A DNA stretch of 41,695 nucleotides from Collinsella aerofaciens (GCF_015557435.1 NZ_JADNOH010000078.1:1-41695); one strand, 5' to 3'. Positions 17,028-26,641 are shown, counted from the first letter of the stretch. The notes: a model not told the origin generated them from the sequence alone. Made by a program: numbers and translations.

Positions 17028-17696
17028 ATGAAGCCGTCTCATTCCACCGGTCGCAACGTCATCGCCATTCTCGCCATACCCATCGTGATGCTCTTCCTTA
17101 TCGTCGTCACGCCCTTTTCTTTTGGTATCGCCTCGCCCTTCGATCTTTGCGGGATGATCGACGCCGGCTCGCGTGCCACCTCGCTCTCCTTTGTCTGCCG
17201 TGGCGTGTTCTACGAAGATGCAATTCCCACCGGAAGTTGGCAGTCAAAGTTGCCACTGCTCGGTCAGATCGACGGATGCTCCCCCTATTTCTGCCTTGAA
17301 CCTCAGACGCTAAACTATCTGATCGACGACCAGCCACTCGACTCCATCACCCTCGCCTACGACTACGCACCAAACACCGATGAACGCCACATGAACCAGG
17401 TCCTCGACAAGATGCTTGAACAGTGCGGGCTCACCGAGGAGGCCGGTCGAACCATCTATAGCGACCAAAAATTAAAGCGAACAGAACTCCGCCGTGTCGG
17501 AAAAATCGAAGGGCGAAGTGGGGCCGCCTACTGGCAGGCCTGGGCAACACGCGACAAGAGCGAATTCGGACACAGCACCTATATGGTCACCGTCTACACC
17601 AAAGACGGAATTAAGGACAATGTTGACGATTTCGCGTCGTCCAAACTCGGCATCCCCAAAACAACCAAACCCGCCACCCCAGATGAAATCCTGTAG
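17028..17696 (+). CDS. Small membrane-anchored protein, unknown function
   Basis: I do not recognise a family. The 222-residue protein has one N-terminal hydrophobic helix (NVIAILAIPIVMLFLIVV), an uncleaved anchor or signal, then an exported domain of about 190 residues with four cysteines near the start of the domain (DLCGM, FVCRG, DGCSPYFCLEP). The ATG at 17028 has GGGGA upstream; a TTG six codons earlier is less likely. Its GC content is lower than that of the housekeeping genes. It sits between two copies of the three-hairpin cassette and is followed by a 32-bp perfect hairpin, which suggests an accessory gene carried with, or targeted by, the repeats. Confidence 0.65.
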   Translation: MKPSHSTGRNVIAILAIPIVMLFLIVVTPFSFGIASPFDLCGMIDAGSRATSLSFVCRGVFYEDAIPTGSWQSKLPLLGQIDGCSPYFCLEPQTLNYLIDDQPLDSITLAYDYAPNTDERHMNQVLDKMLEQCGLTEEAGRTIYSDQKLKRTELRRVGKIEGRSGAAYWQAWATRDKSEFGHSTYMVTVYTKDGIKDNVDDFASSKLGIPKTTKPATPDEIL

Positions 17697-17731
17697 AGAC
17701 ATTCATTGTTGTACTCAATGAGCGCAACAAT

Positions 17732-17800
17732 GTTGGCCGTCATAGCCGAAACCACCACAAAGGGGACACCTTTGTGGTGGTTTCGGCTATGACGGCCAAC
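17732..17800. repeat. Perfect 32-bp hairpin
   Basis: Arms 17732-17763 and 17769-17800 are exact reverse complements with the 5-nt loop GGACA. The inner part (CCACCACAAAGG / CCTTTGTGGTGG) is the hairpin that closes both three-hairpin cassettes; the outer part is unique. No T-run follows on either strand, so it is not a typical terminator. Confidence 0.9.
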
Positions 17801-17801
17801 A

Positions 17802-18055
17802 TCTCGATCTGTAACATCTAGCGGCCATTTTTGACCCCAGATGTTACAGATTGAGATGAAATGCTCAGCGGCGCCCGTTTATCTAAATCTGTAACAACTA
17901 CTCGGTAAATAAGGGTCCACCTGTTACAGATCGAGACAAACGGAAAATGCCTGAACCGATAATCTAAATCTGTAACACCAAACCCACTTTTAGCGGCCCA
18001 GATGTTGCAGATCGAGACAGGCCGAGAACCACCACAAAGGGCACCTTTGTGGTGG
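17802..18055. repeat. Three-hairpin repeat cassette, copy 2
   Basis: Same order as copy 1: three ATCTGTAACA / TGTTACAGAT hairpins (about 17802-17856, 17883-17937 and 17964-18018), then CCACCACAAAGG-type hairpin at 18030-18055. Differences from copy 1 often fall in loops or are compensated in the stems (for instance AGCCGTTTTTGGGT against GGCCATTTTTGACC), which suggests the stems are maintained. Confidence 0.85.
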
Positions 18056-18064
18056 TCGCGTTCT

Positions 18065-18754
18065 CTACTCTTTTGCCGAGCCTGTGCTTCCCGATTCGGC
18101 GGTCCAGGGCATCTCATCCTCGAACAGCCATGAACGGGCAGACCCACTATCGCGTGCAGTCTGCGGGTCGGGCAAGCAGGTCTGGTCGTACGCGTCCATC
18201 ACGCAACGATCCAAAAAATCGATCACCTGCTGCTGGTCGCCTTCAAGAATGTAGGTCACGCCGCCATCTTGGATATAGACGCCGTCCCCACCTCCGGCTT
18301 TTGCGTATTCCGGATTGTAGTTAACGGTGCGCATCAGTTTGCCATCAGATGAATACAGCTTCAGCGTTGTATAGTAGCCACCGTTCACAGAACCACGTCG
18401 ACGCTCATAGGCATCCCAACCGTCCCAGCGTTTGAACGAACGCCCATTTAGCAAGTCCAGCGCCTGTCGGGACAACTTCTCGTCCTTGGTATAGCGAGAC
18501 GAGCCAAGTTCAATCATGGGGTAGTTGCTTATGCTTAGAATGCCCGGCGTTTCCTCGATATCGAGCGTTATCTCATCGGGCTTTGTAACGTCCGAAATCA
18601 TTTGCCCGGGCATCGATGCAACAAGGGACGCCATCTCGACCGTCTGCTCAACCCCACTCGGCCCATAGAAGATAAGCGAGCCAAATAGGACCACGCCCGC
18701 AGCAGCGACGACGCAAGCCACCAACAGCAACAAAACAGAAGTGCAACGCTTCAT
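18065..18754 (-). CDS. Membrane-anchored or exported protein, unknown function
   Basis: I do not recognise a family. The 229-residue protein starts MKRCTSVLLLLVACVVAAAG, a hydrophobic N-terminal anchor (about 5-28); there is no clear lipobox. The rest is a soluble exported domain with Tyr- and Gly-rich parts (GGYYTTLKLYSSDGKLM, GGDGVYIQDGGVTYIL). The ATG at 18754 has GGAG six bases upstream, better than the GTG four codons earlier. Layout and size resemble the protein at 17028-17696, though I see no strong sequence match. Its stop lies ten bases from the second repeat cassette. Confidence 0.65.
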   Translation of the reverse strand: MKRCTSVLLLLVACVVAAAGVVLFGSLIFYGPSGVEQTVEMASLVASMPGQMISDVTKPDEITLDIEETPGILSISNYPMIELGSSRYTKDEKLSRQALDLLNGRSFKRWDGWDAYERRRGSVNGGYYTTLKLYSSDGKLMRTVNYNPEYAKAGGGDGVYIQDGGVTYILEGDQQQVIDFLDRCVMDAYDQTCLPDPQTARDSGSARSWLFEDEMPWTAESGSTGSAKE

Positions 18755-18915
18755 CTTCAACTCCACAAACGAGAGTGTTTTGAGCTCACTTTAAAGCGCC
18801 AACTTCATACTGTCAATTCTAGATAGCATATGAACAAAGGCGCACTCCCCCATAGAGGAGAGTTGCAACCTCGATTTTAGCGTCCCTCAAGACCCAACGA
18901 GAACGCAGAAATGTA

Positions 18916-18989
18916 GCCCGGGGCTTACCCTTTCCCGAACGCGACCCTCGCGAAGCGCGTGAGCGGACGGGAAAGGGTAAGCCCCGGGC
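18916..18989. repeat. Perfect 22-bp inverted repeat downstream of the hydratase gene
   Basis: Arms at 18916-18937 and 18968-18989 are exact reverse complements (core GGGCTTACCCTTTCCCG); the 30-nt loop carries a smaller CGCG-rich hairpin. It lies 16 bp past the end of the hydratase gene. The following minus-strand sequence TACATTTCTG is only weakly T-rich, so termination is possible but unproved. Confidence 0.75.
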
Positions 18990-19004
18990 GGACAAGTATG
19001 TGCG

Positions 19005-21305
19005 TTACTCGGCAGCGGCCTTGAACTTGTTGTAGTTGATCAGGCAGCCGGCCTTGACGATGGCGCGCTCCTCGGCCGTCATATCGGCAATGTAGAGCTC
19101 AATCTGCTCAACCGCACCGTCGGCACGCACCACGTAGGCAGCGATGTTCTGCAGGTCGCCGTCGAGCGCGGCGCGGATACCCGGCACGAAGACGTAGTCG
19201 CCCACCTCAAAGTTGGGCTCGGCCTCCATCTGGAAGGGCACCATGCCCCAGTTCATCACGTTGGAGCGATAACGCTTGGTGGCGTACTCGTGGACGATGT
19301 TGGCCAGGCCGCCGATCACGCGCTGGCAGCTTGCGGCCTGCTCGCGGGCAGAGCCATCGCCGGGCTTCTTGGCGTAGAGCATGGAGCCGTACTCGGTAGC
19401 CTTGGCATCGGCCGCGACACCTGCGCCGGCCAGCGCCTCAAACACACCGGCAAGCTCGGCATCGAGCGCGGTCAGATCGCCCGCGGACTCGCCGGCAACG
19501 CGGCGCTTCTCCACCGCGTCGACCTCCTTGGAGCGGCCCACGTAAGCCGGGTCGCGGCGGCTCAGCGTAAACTCGGCCAGGCCCAGCGGGTTGGAGCGGA
19601 AGGAGCTCGTCTCGCCCGAGGGAATGAGCTCGTCGGTCGTGGTGACCGGGTCCATGATCTTGGAGCACACCTTGAGCAGGATGTCGTCGCCGAGCGGCTC
19701 CATCGCGGGCCACGGCTTGATGTTGGGGCCCTCGACCAGCTCGTCGGCAGGCTCAGCCTTACCAAAGCCCCAGTACACGCGCTTCTTGTACGGCGCGTCG
19801 TCAAAGGTGTACTCGCAGGCCTCGTCCCAAATCTCCTCGGGCAGGTCGGTCGCCGGCGTCAGGACGCCGCCGTTGGCAGCCGTCGCCGCAATGGAGCGGG
19901 CGTCCATCAGGGCCACGGCGCTCAGCTGACCGTTGCCCGGCTTGGAACCCTCGCGATTGGGGAAGTTGCGCGTGGTGTGGCGGATCGAAAGGCCGTTGTT
20001 GGCAGGCGTGTCGCCGGCGCCGAAGCACGGGCCGCAGAATGCCGTGCGCACAATCGCACCGGCCTCCATAAGGTCGTAGATGTAGCCGCGGCGTGTAAGC
20101 TCGAGTGCCACGGGCTGGCTCGTGGGATAGACCGACAGCGAGAACTCGCCGCAGCCGGTGTTAGCGCCCTTGAGCACGCGAGCAGCCTGGACCACGGAGT
20201 CGTAGTTGCCGCCCGAGCAGCCGGCGATAACGCCCTGCTGCACGTGCAGCTTGCCGTCGACGATCTTGTCGAGCAGGCTAAAGTGCGTCTTGCCCTCGCC
20301 GATCTTGGCGGCCTCGAGCTCCACCTCATGCAGGATGTCCTCGAGGTTCTCGTTGAGCTCGTCGATCTCAAAGCCGTTAGAAGGATGGAACGGCAACGCG
20401 ATCATGGGCTTGATACTCGACAGATCGACTTCGACGCAGCCGTCGTAGTAGGCGACATCGGCGGGCTTGAGCTCACGATAGTCGTCGCCGCGGCCGTGCA
20501 TGGTCAAAAACGCATGCGTATCCTCGTCGGTAGCCCAAATGGAGGAAAGGCAGGTGGTCTCGGTGGTCATGACGTCGACGCCGTTGCGGTAGTCGGTCGT
20601 CATGCTCGCGATGCCGGGGCCCACGAACTCCATGACCTTGTTCTTGACGTAACCCTTGGCAAAGACAGCGCGGATGATGGCGAGCGCCACGTCATGCGGG
20701 CCGACGCCGGGGCGCGGGGCACCCGTAAGGTAGATGGCGACGACGCCGGGATAAGCGACGTCGTAGGTGTCGCGCAGCAGCTGCTTGGCCAGCTCGCCGC
20801 CGCCCTCGCCCACGGCCATGGTGCCCAGGGCGCCGTAGCGGGTGTGCGAGTCGGAGCCCAGGATCATCTTGCCGCAGCCGGCAAAGTTCTCACGCATAAA
20901 GGAGTGGATAACGGCGATGTGGGGCGGGACGAAGATGCCGCCGTACTTTTTGGCAGCCGAGAGGCCAAAGACGTGGTCGTCCTCGTTGATGGTGCCACCC
21001 ACGGCGCACAGCGAGTTGTGGCAGTTGGTGAGCACGTAGGGCAGCGGGAACTGCTTCATGCCCGAGGCGCGCGCCGTCTGGATAATGCCGACGAAGGTGA
21101 TGTCATGGCTCGCCATGGCGTCGAAGCGGATCTTGAGGGCCTCGGGGTCGCCCGACGTGTTATGTGCCTGAAGAATCGAATAAGCGATGGTGCCGCGCTT
21201 GGCATCCTCGGGCGCCTGGGTGATACCGCGCTCTGCAGCTTCGGCCGCAGGCACAACCTCGTTGCCACCACGCAGGTAGATGCCGTCCTCGTACAGCTTG
21301 ACCAT
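19005..21305 (-). CDS. Aconitase-family hydratase
   Basis: This 766-residue protein has the aconitase fold. The three [4Fe-4S] cysteines are visible as Cys363 (GCSGGNYDS) and Cys424/Cys427 (CGPCFG), spaced like those of mitochondrial aconitase. [12 protein letters not shown] and a C-terminal swivel domain with [14 protein letters not shown] are present. The sequence deviates from canonical AcnA and AcnB and looks closer to the group annotated only as hydratase (YbhJ-like), so citrate/isocitrate isomerisation is likely but not certain. The ATG at 21305 follows GGGAG; a GTG four codons upstream is the alternative. No other citrate-cycle gene is near. It appears monocistronic, with a 22-bp inverted repeat downstream. 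Confidence 0.85.
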   Translation of the reverse strand: MVKLYEDGIYLRGGNEVVPAAEAAERGITQAPEDAKRGTIAYSILQAHNTSGDPEALKIRFDAMASHDITFVGIIQTARASGMKQFPLPYVLTNCHNSLCAVGGTINEDDHVFGLSAAKKYGGIFVPPHIAVIHSFMRENFAGCGKMILGSDSHTRYGALGTMAVGEGGGELAKQLLRDTYDVAYPGVVAIYLTGAPRPGVGPHDVALAIIRAVFAKGYVKNKVMEFVGPGIASMTTDYRNGVDVMTTETTCLSSIWATDEDTHAFLTMHGRGDDYRELKPADVAYYDGCVEVDLSSIKPMIALPFHPSNGFEIDELNENLEDILHEVELEAAKIGEGKTHFSLLDKIVDGKLHVQQGVIAGCSGGNYDSVVQAARVLKGANTGCGEFSLSVYPTSQPVALELTRRGYIYDLMEAGAIVRTAFCGPCFGAGDTPANNGLSIRHTTRNFPNREGSKPGNGQLSAVALMDARSIAATAANGGVLTPATDLPEEIWDEACEYTFDDAPYKKRVYWGFGKAEPADELVEGPNIKPWPAMEPLGDDILLKVCSKIMDPVTTTDELIPSGETSSFRSNPLGLAEFTLSRRDPAYVGRSKEVDAVEKRRVAGESAGDLTALDAELAGVFEALAGAGVAADAKATEYGSMLYAKKPGDGSAREQAASCQRVIGGLANIVHEYATKRYRSNVMNWGMVPFQMEAEPNFEVGDYVFVPGIRAALDGDLQNIAAYVVRADGAVEQIELYIADMTAEERAIVKAGCLINYNKFKAAAE

Positions 21306-21497
21306 TCTGTCTCCCACTCTGCCCGAAAACTCGGGCGCATAGCATACATTCGTTCAATATCGTGCCATAGAACGATTGCCAGCGGGTTACGAATCTCGTC
21401 GTTCACTTTATCTCAGTAAAGCAGAGGGCGGTATCGGTGCAAGGAGTGTCCCCAAGTGCCGGCACAAAAGGAACGTCCCCAAGTGCCGAATGAAAAT

Positions 21498-21561
21498 GAG
21501 AGTGGATAATCTCCCGTTTCTGGCTCTCAAGCGGACCAAAAGTGGGAGATTATCCACTCTC
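21498..21561. repeat. Perfect 18-bp inverted repeat between hspR and the hydratase gene
   Basis: GAGAGTGGATAATCTCCC (21498-21515) pairs exactly with 21544-21561 around a 28-nt loop. It may close the dnaK operon transcript, but only ATTTTC follows on the minus strand. Nearby, GTCCCCAAGTGCCG occurs twice (near 21448 and 21475), another short repeat. Confidence 0.7.
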
Positions 21562-21591
21562 GTGTTAAGACTTGCCGTGCAAACCGCGTAA

Positions 21592-22008
21592 CTACAAATC
21601 CCCTCCGGCGCCCAGCAGCTTGCGCATGACTTGCTCGGGGTTGACTGAGCCGTCGCGCGGGGCAAGGGCGGTGATCTTCTTCTGCATCTTGTACTCGTGG
21701 AGCTCTTCCTCGAGCTGGCGCACACGGGCACGGAGTTTCTCGTTCTCGCGCTCGCGCTCCTCGGCACGCTCCTTCATATCGAGGATACGCACCACGCCGG
21801 CAAGGTTGATGCCCTCGTCGGTGAGCTGGTTGATGAGCTCCAGGCGCTCGATATCGGCACGCGAATACAGACGCGTGTTACCGCCCGAGCGCTGGGGGTT
21901 CACCAGGCCCTTGGACTCGTAGACGCGCAGAGTCTGCGGGTGCATACCGGTCAGCTCGGCCGCCACGCTGATCATATACAGCGGTTTGTTCCTATTGTCC
22001 TCGGCCAT
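21592..22008 (-). CDS. hspR: MerR-family heat-shock repressor HspR
   Basis: HspR represses dnaK and often clpB operons in actinobacteria, using DnaK as a co-repressor. The 138-residue protein has a MerR winged helix-turn-helix (YMISVAAELTGMHPQTLRVYESKGLV, here marked by SVAAELTGMHPQTLRVYE, about 11-80, with SGGNTRLYS as the wing) and a heptad-rich coiled coil (about 80-115). The ATG at 22008 is preferred over one ten codons upstream because AAGGGG lies at a fitting distance and the family usually starts there. It is the last gene of dnaK-grpE-dnaJ-hspR. The 154 bp between dnaJ and hspR show nothing clear. Confidence 0.92.
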   Translation of the reverse strand: MAEDNRNKPLYMISVAAELTGMHPQTLRVYESKGLVNPQRSGGNTRLYSRADIERLELINQLTDEGINLAGVVRILDMKERAEERERENEKLRARVRQLEEELHEYKMQKKITALAPRDGSVNPEQVMRKLLGAGGDL

Positions 22009-22162
22009 ACTCACAGACCCCTTCTTAATCAACCTCATCCCAAAGCGGCTTTCCCAGGCACCCGACCTTGGCCTTCAAACCGTCGCTCGCGTACCCGAGT
22101 ACGCGTCGCTCCTCTTTCAGGCCAATCTCGAGCACCTGGAAAACCCGCCTCGGGCTCCATTT

Positions 22163-23128
22163 TTAATACGTCGCCTTGTAACGGTTGACCTTCTCGCGAT
22201 AGTCGCGCGTGTCGGCCTCGCGCAACTTGGTCATGGCCTCGCGTTCATCGTCGGACAGGTTCGTGGGAACTTGCACCTTGATCTCGACAAGCAACGCGCC
22301 CGTGCGGCCGCGATGCTTAACATCGGGCGCGCCCATTTCCTTAAAGCGGAACTTCTTGCCCGTCTGGGTACCCGCGGGTACCTTCAGGCGGACCGTCGCG
22401 CCGCCGGGCGTGGGCACGTCCACCGTGCAGCCGAGCGCCGCCTCGTAGACCGAGATCGGCACCTCCATGGTCACGTCGGCACCCTTGCGCTTGAACAGCG
22501 GGTGCTCCTCCACATGCGTGGTCACGACCAGGTCGCCGCGCTCGCCTCCGGCAACACCGTACTCGCCACGGCGCTTGTAGCGCAGCTTGCCGCCGTCGAC
22601 CGCGCCCGCGGGCACCGAGACCGTAATGGTCTGCTGCTCGCCCGTCGAGGGAATGCGGTAGGTAACCTTGTGCGTCACGCCGCGAAACGCGTCCTCGGCC
22701 GTCACATCGACAGTCAGCGACAGGTCGCCGCCCTTGCGCGCGCGGTTGCGGCCCGCGCCCGCACCGGCAGCGCCCGCGGTCCCGGCAAAGCCCGAACCCC
22801 AATCGCTGCCCCAGGCACCGTTGCCGCTAAAGATACTGTCGAAGATATCGCCCCAGCCGCTTGCGCCAGCACCGGCACCATAGCCGCCGCCATACGCACC
22901 GCCCGCGCCCGGCATGCCGCCGAACATGAGCATCTGATCGTACTCTTTGCGCTTCTTCTCGTCCGAAAGCGTCTCGTAGGCCTCGCTAATCTCCTTAAAC
23001 TTGGCCTCGTCTCCGCCGGCATCGGGGTGATATTTTTGCGCGAGCTTGCGAAACGCGCTCTTGATCTCTTTGTCGGAGGCGCTCTTGGATACGCCCAGGA
23101 TGTCATAGAAGGTTTTGCCTGCAGCCAT
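22163..23128 (-). CDS. dnaJ: DnaJ-family co-chaperone lacking the zinc-finger domain
   Basis: J-proteins deliver substrates to DnaK and stimulate its ATPase. The J-domain (1-70) has the HPD triad in YHPDAGG. A Gly/Phe/Trp-rich linker (about 75-135) is followed directly by the beta-rich C-terminal substrate domains (about 135-310; [24 protein letters not shown]). The CxxCxGxG zinc repeats of type I DnaJ are absent, and the protein has no cysteine, so it is a type II (CbpA/DnaJ2-like) protein of 321 residues. AGGAG lies five bases before the ATG. A GC-rich hairpin separates it from grpE, which may uncouple its level from that of dnaK. Confidence 0.9.
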   Translation of the reverse strand: MAAGKTFYDILGVSKSASDKEIKSAFRKLAQKYHPDAGGDEAKFKEISEAYETLSDEKKRKEYDQMLMFGGMPGAGGAYGGGYGAGAGASGWGDIFDSIFSGNGAWGSDWGSGFAGTAGAAGAGAGRNRARKGGDLSLTVDVTAEDAFRGVTHKVTYRIPSTGEQQTITVSVPAGAVDGGKLRYKRRGEYGVAGGERGDLVVTTHVEEHPLFKRKGADVTMEVPISVYEAALGCTVDVPTPGGATVRLKVPAGTQTGKKFRFKEMGAPDVKHRGRTGALLVEIKVQVPTNLSDDEREAMTKLREADTRDYREKVNRYKATY

Positions 23129-23201
23129 CGTAGCTCCTCTCCTGTTACGTCCGCCGCCCTTGTGGACGACGGCTCATGCTTTCATATGGCACTAGGCCAG
23201 A

Positions 23202-23231
23202 AAGGGCCCCGGGTGTTGCCCCGGGGCCCTT
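23202..23231 (-). terminator. GC-rich hairpin between grpE and dnaJ
   Basis: AAGGGCCCCGGG (23202-23213) pairs perfectly with 23220-23231 around TGTTGC. On the minus strand only TTTCTGG follows, so it is a weak terminator or an mRNA processing or stability element inside the operon. Confidence 0.65.
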
Positions 23232-23236
23232 CTCAA

Positions 23237-24079
23237 TTACTCCTCGGTGCTCTCGGCCGTATCGGCCGCAGCATCCTCGGGCGCCGCTTCGGGCTCCGGC
23301 GCGGGGCGCTTCTCGCCACCGTACGTCACCGTCACCATCGCGGAGCGCAGGATGCGGTCCGCCATGCGGTAGCCCTTCTGGTACACGTCGTTGACGGTCT
23401 CGTCGTACTGCGCCGCGTCCTCGACACGTCCCACGGCCTGGTGCTCGAGCGGATCGAACGCCTCGCCCTTGGGGTCGATGGGTTCAACGCCCTCGTGCGC
23501 AAACACGTCGAGCAGCTTGGCATGCACCGCGTCAACGCCATCGACGAACTGCTTAAAGTCGTCGGAAAGCTCCTGGCTGCGGGCATGGTCGATTGCACGC
23601 TCGATATCGTCAACCACCGGCAGCAGCGCGGTGACGAGCTTCTCGGTCGCGCGCTCGCGCTCGGCGATGCGCTCGTTGGCGGTGCGGCGACGGAAGTTCT
23701 CCCAGTCAGCCTGCAGACGGGCGGTACGCTCCGTGGCGTCCTTTGCCTTGTCCTCGGCGGCCTTCTGAGCCTCTGCCGCAGCATCGAGCTCGCTGCGCAC
23801 GTCGGCGAGCTCCTTTTGGGCCTGCTCGAACTTGAGCTTAAAGTCGTTGTCGGCGGCTTCCTCACCGGCGCGGATAGCGGCTTCCACCATCTCGTCCTCG
23901 GTCATCGTCGCCTCCTTGTTGGAATCCTCTACCTGGTTCTCGACAGCCTCGGCGGCCGCGGCCTCGTTGGCCTCGGTATCGTCGACGGCCTCTACGGGAA
24001 TCTTCACGTCCTTCTCCTTGGAGTCAACGGGGGCGGCGCCAGCGGCGGCCGCCTCCGTGCGAGCTTTACGGGCGGACAT
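23237..24079 (-). CDS. grpE: Nucleotide exchange factor GrpE
   Basis: GrpE releases ADP from DnaK. The 280-residue protein has a long acidic, Ala/Glu-rich N-terminal extension (about 1-65), a long dimerisation helix (about 75-150, LQADWENFRRRTANER), a four-helix part, and the C-terminal beta domain with DPLEHQAV, GYRMADRILRSAMVTV. The tail is again acidic. Typical GrpE is about 190-220 residues, so both ends are extended. It starts 2 bp after the dnaK stop, so the two are translationally coupled. Confidence 0.95.
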   Translation of the reverse strand: MSARKARTEAAAAGAAPVDSKEKDVKIPVEAVDDTEANEAAAAEAVENQVEDSNKEATMTEDEMVEAAIRAGEEAADNDFKLKFEQAQKELADVRSELDAAAEAQKAAEDKAKDATERTARLQADWENFRRRTANERIAERERATEKLVTALLPVVDDIERAIDHARSQELSDDFKQFVDGVDAVHAKLLDVFAHEGVEPIDPKGEAFDPLEHQAVGRVEDAAQYDETVNDVYQKGYRMADRILRSAMVTVTYGGEKRPAPEPEAAPEDAAADTAESTEE

Positions 24080-24081
24080 GA

Positions 24082-25974
24082 TTACTTGTCCTCGTCGTCC
24101 ACAACCTCGTAGTCGGCGTCGACGACGTCATCGTCGGCAGGCTGGGCGCCGGCGGCGCCGTCGGTCTGCTGCTGAGCGTCGGCATAGACAACCTGAGCCA
24201 GCTCGTAGGCGACAGACTGCAGGGACTCGCCGGCGGCCTTGATGGCCTCGACGTCAGAGCCCTCGAGCGCCTTCTTGGCGTCGGCGATAGCGGCCTCGGC
24301 CTTGGACTTCACGTCGGCGGAAACCTTGTCGCCCAGCTCGTTGAGGGTCTGCTCGGTGGAGTAGCACAGGCTGTCGGTCTGGTTGCGGACCTCGACCTCC
24401 TCCTTCTGCTTCTTGTCCTCCTCAGCATGAGCCTCGGCGTCCTTGACCATGCGATCGACTTCGTCGTCGGAAAGCGCGGTGGAGCCGGAGATGGTGATCT
24501 GCTGCTCCTTGCCGGTGCCCTTGTCCTTAGCGGAGACCTTGACGATACCGTTGGCGTCGATGTCGAAGGTGACCTCGATCTGCGGCACGCCGCGGCGGGC
24601 AGCCGGGATGCCGGTCAGCTGGAACTTACCGAGCGACTTGTTGTCGCGGGCAAGCTCGCGCTCGCCCTGGAGCACGTTGATCTCGACGCTGGTCTGGTTG
24701 TCGGCAGCGGTGGAGTAGACCTCGGTCTTGGAGGTCGGGATCGTGGTGTTGCGGTCGATCATCTTGGTCATGATGCCGCCCATGGTCTCGACGCCCAGCG
24801 ACAGCGGGGTCACGTCGAGCAGCAGGATGCCCTCAACATCACCGGTGAGCACGCCGCCCTGGACGGCAGCGCCGTCGGCAACGACCTCGTCGGGGTTCAC
24901 GGACATGTTGGGCTGCTTGCCGGTCATGGTCTTGACCAGGTCCTGAACGGCGGGCATACGGGTGGAGCCGCCGACGAGGATGACCTCGGTCAGATCAGAG
25001 AGCTTGAGCTTAGCGTCGCGCAGGGCGTTGGTGACAGGCTGCTTGCAGCGCTCGAGCAGGTCGCGGGTGATCTTCTCGAACTCAGCGCGGGTCAGCGTGT
25101 AGTTGAGGTGCAGCGGGCCGGACTGGTTCATGGTGATGAACGGCAGGTTGATGGTGGACTGCTGGGCTGCGGAGAGCTCCTTCTTGGCGTTCTCGGCGGC
25201 CTCCTTCAGACGCTGCAGGGCCATGGGGTCCTGACGCAGGTCGACGCCGTTCTCCTGCTGGAACTTGTCGGCCATCCAGTCGATGACGCGCTGGTCCCAG
25301 TCGTCGCCACCCAGGTGGTTGTCGCCCGAGGTGGACAGAACCTCAAACACGCCGTCGGCGAGGTCGAGGATAGAGACGTCGAAGGTGCCGCCGCCCAGGT
25401 CGAAGACCAGGATGCGCTGGTCGGAGCCCTGCTTGTCCAGGCCATAGGCCAGAGCAGCAGCGGTCGGCTCGTTGACGATACGCTTGACGTTGAGGCCGGC
25501 GATCTTACCGGCGTCCTTGGTGGCCTGACGCTGGGCGTCGTTGAAGTAGGCAGGGACGGTGATGACGGCGTCGGTGACGGTCTCGCCCAGATACTTCTCG
25601 GCGTCGGCCTTCATCTTGGCGAGCACCATGGCGCTCACCTGCTCGGCGGTGTAATCCTTGCCCTCGATGTTGACGACGGCACGGCCACCCTGGCCCTCCT
25701 TGACCTCATACGGCACGGTCTTGAGCTCGGAGGTGCACTCAGAGTACTTGCGGCCCATGAAGCGCTTGATGGAGAACACGGTGTTCTTGGGGTTGGTGAC
25801 CGCCTGGTTCTTAGCAGCCTTGCCCACGACGCGGTCGCCGTCGGCACGGAAGCCAACGACGGACGGGGTGGTGCGGTCGCCCTCGGCGTTCACGATGATG
25901 GTCGGAGAACCGCCCTCGAGGACGGCCATAGCGGAGTTAGTAGTACCAAGGTCGATGCCAAGAATCTTGCCCAT
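24082..25974 (-). CDS. dnaK: Molecular chaperone DnaK (Hsp70)
   Basis: DnaK binds exposed hydrophobic segments of unfolded proteins in an ATP-driven cycle. The 630-residue protein has the ATPase domain (1 to about 360) with [27 protein letters not shown] and [12 protein letters not shown], the interdomain linker [13 protein letters not shown], the substrate domain, and a helical lid ending in an acidic tail ([17 protein letters not shown]). It is first in the dnaK-grpE-dnaJ-hspR operon. The shared heat-shock element at 26084-26110 lies about 110 bp upstream. Confidence 0.98.
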   Translation of the reverse strand: MGKILGIDLGTTNSAMAVLEGGSPTIIVNAEGDRTTPSVVGFRADGDRVVGKAAKNQAVTNPKNTVFSIKRFMGRKYSECTSELKTVPYEVKEGQGGRAVVNIEGKDYTAEQVSAMVLAKMKADAEKYLGETVTDAVITVPAYFNDAQRQATKDAGKIAGLNVKRIVNEPTAAALAYGLDKQGSDQRILVFDLGGGTFDVSILDLADGVFEVLSTSGDNHLGGDDWDQRVIDWMADKFQQENGVDLRQDPMALQRLKEAAENAKKELSAAQQSTINLPFITMNQSGPLHLNYTLTRAEFEKITRDLLERCKQPVTNALRDAKLKLSDLTEVILVGGSTRMPAVQDLVKTMTGKQPNMSVNPDEVVADGAAVQGGVLTGDVEGILLLDVTPLSLGVETMGGIMTKMIDRNTTIPTSKTEVYSTAADNQTSVEINVLQGERELARDNKSLGKFQLTGIPAARRGVPQIEVTFDIDANGIVKVSAKDKGTGKEQQITISGSTALSDDEVDRMVKDAEAHAEEDKKQKEEVEVRNQTDSLCYSTEQTLNELGDKVSADVKSKAEAAIADAKKALEGSDVEAIKAAGESLQSVAYELAQVVYADAQQQTDGAAGAQPADDDVVDADYEVVDDEDK

Positions 25975-26083
25975 TAGAAATTCCCTCTCTCTTGTGCGTT
26001 TGCACCGACTCGGCGGTCTGCCGAGCGGTGTTTCGGCTTGTCTTTCAGGATGTAGTGTATCCCCTTATGGGCCGGAATATACA

Positions 26084-26110
26084 AAATCTAAGTCAATTCA
26101 TATAAGATTT
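26084..26110 (-). promoter_or_regulatory. Putative heat-shock promoter element of the dnaK operon
   Basis: On the minus strand the element reads AAATCTTATAT, then a variable centre, then GACTTAGATTT, followed by TATATT at a -10-like position. It matches the clpB element (16537-16563) at 23 of 27 positions and has the same spacing. The regulator could be HspR from this operon. The AT-rich DNA at 25975-26083 and 26111-26246 shows nothing else firm. Confidence 0.6.
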
Positions 26111-26246
26111 CTTATTGCTGAGAGTTTAGGTTCTTAAATGTGCAGGTAGATGCGCTGATTGAGTTCTCGGCAGATCTATTGAGATCTATGTAGAGTTGAC
26201 TGAGGTTTGAGCTTGGAGTCGCGCAGGAGGCTCTGGGGCGGCCCCG

Positions 26247-26478
26247 GGGAAAGCGCGACCCGGTTTGGAAGCCGATTCCGGGATGTAGTTTCCGCCAGAA
26301 GGCTCAACCGGAAAATGCAGCCCAGTTTGAGCGTAGATTCCGGGACGCAGTTTCCCGCGGAGCGCTCAACTGGAAACTGCATCCCGTTTTGAGAGCGAAT
26401 TCTGGGACATAGTTTCCGCTAGACGTCCATCGGGAAAGCGCGTCCCAGTCTGAGCGTCAATTCCGGGTCGCGCTTTCC
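26247..26478. repeat. Alternating inverted-module array, copy 2
   Basis: Eight modules of the same kind as at 62-200 lie at 26247-26261, 26280-26293, 26310-26323, 26342-26355, 26372-26385, 26404-26417, 26432-26446 and 26465-26478. Orientation alternates without exception, and centre spacing is 28.5-32.5 bp (mean about 31). Linkers alternate between TTTGAGC-containing and shorter types, giving a ~62-bp tandem unit. It fills the space between the dnaK promoter and ferredoxin. Confidence 0.85.
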
Positions 26479-26613
26479 GTAAGCGTGCTCAATTGCCCTT
26501 TATTTCAAGTCACCTTTAGCTAACATTTGCGCAGCTCAACGGCCCCACCTGCGTGTTTTTTAGTAAGCCGTGGCATACTCGGCGAACGGTATGAAGATGC
26601 CGGTCAGAGGGTA

Positions 26614-26641
26614 TTGCAAACGGTCGCTGCCGTGGTATGTT
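26614..26641 (+). promoter_or_regulatory. Candidate ferredoxin promoter
   Basis: TTGCAA (26614-26619) and TATGTT (26636-26641) are 16 bp apart, about 60 bp before the ferredoxin start. Confidence 0.45.
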
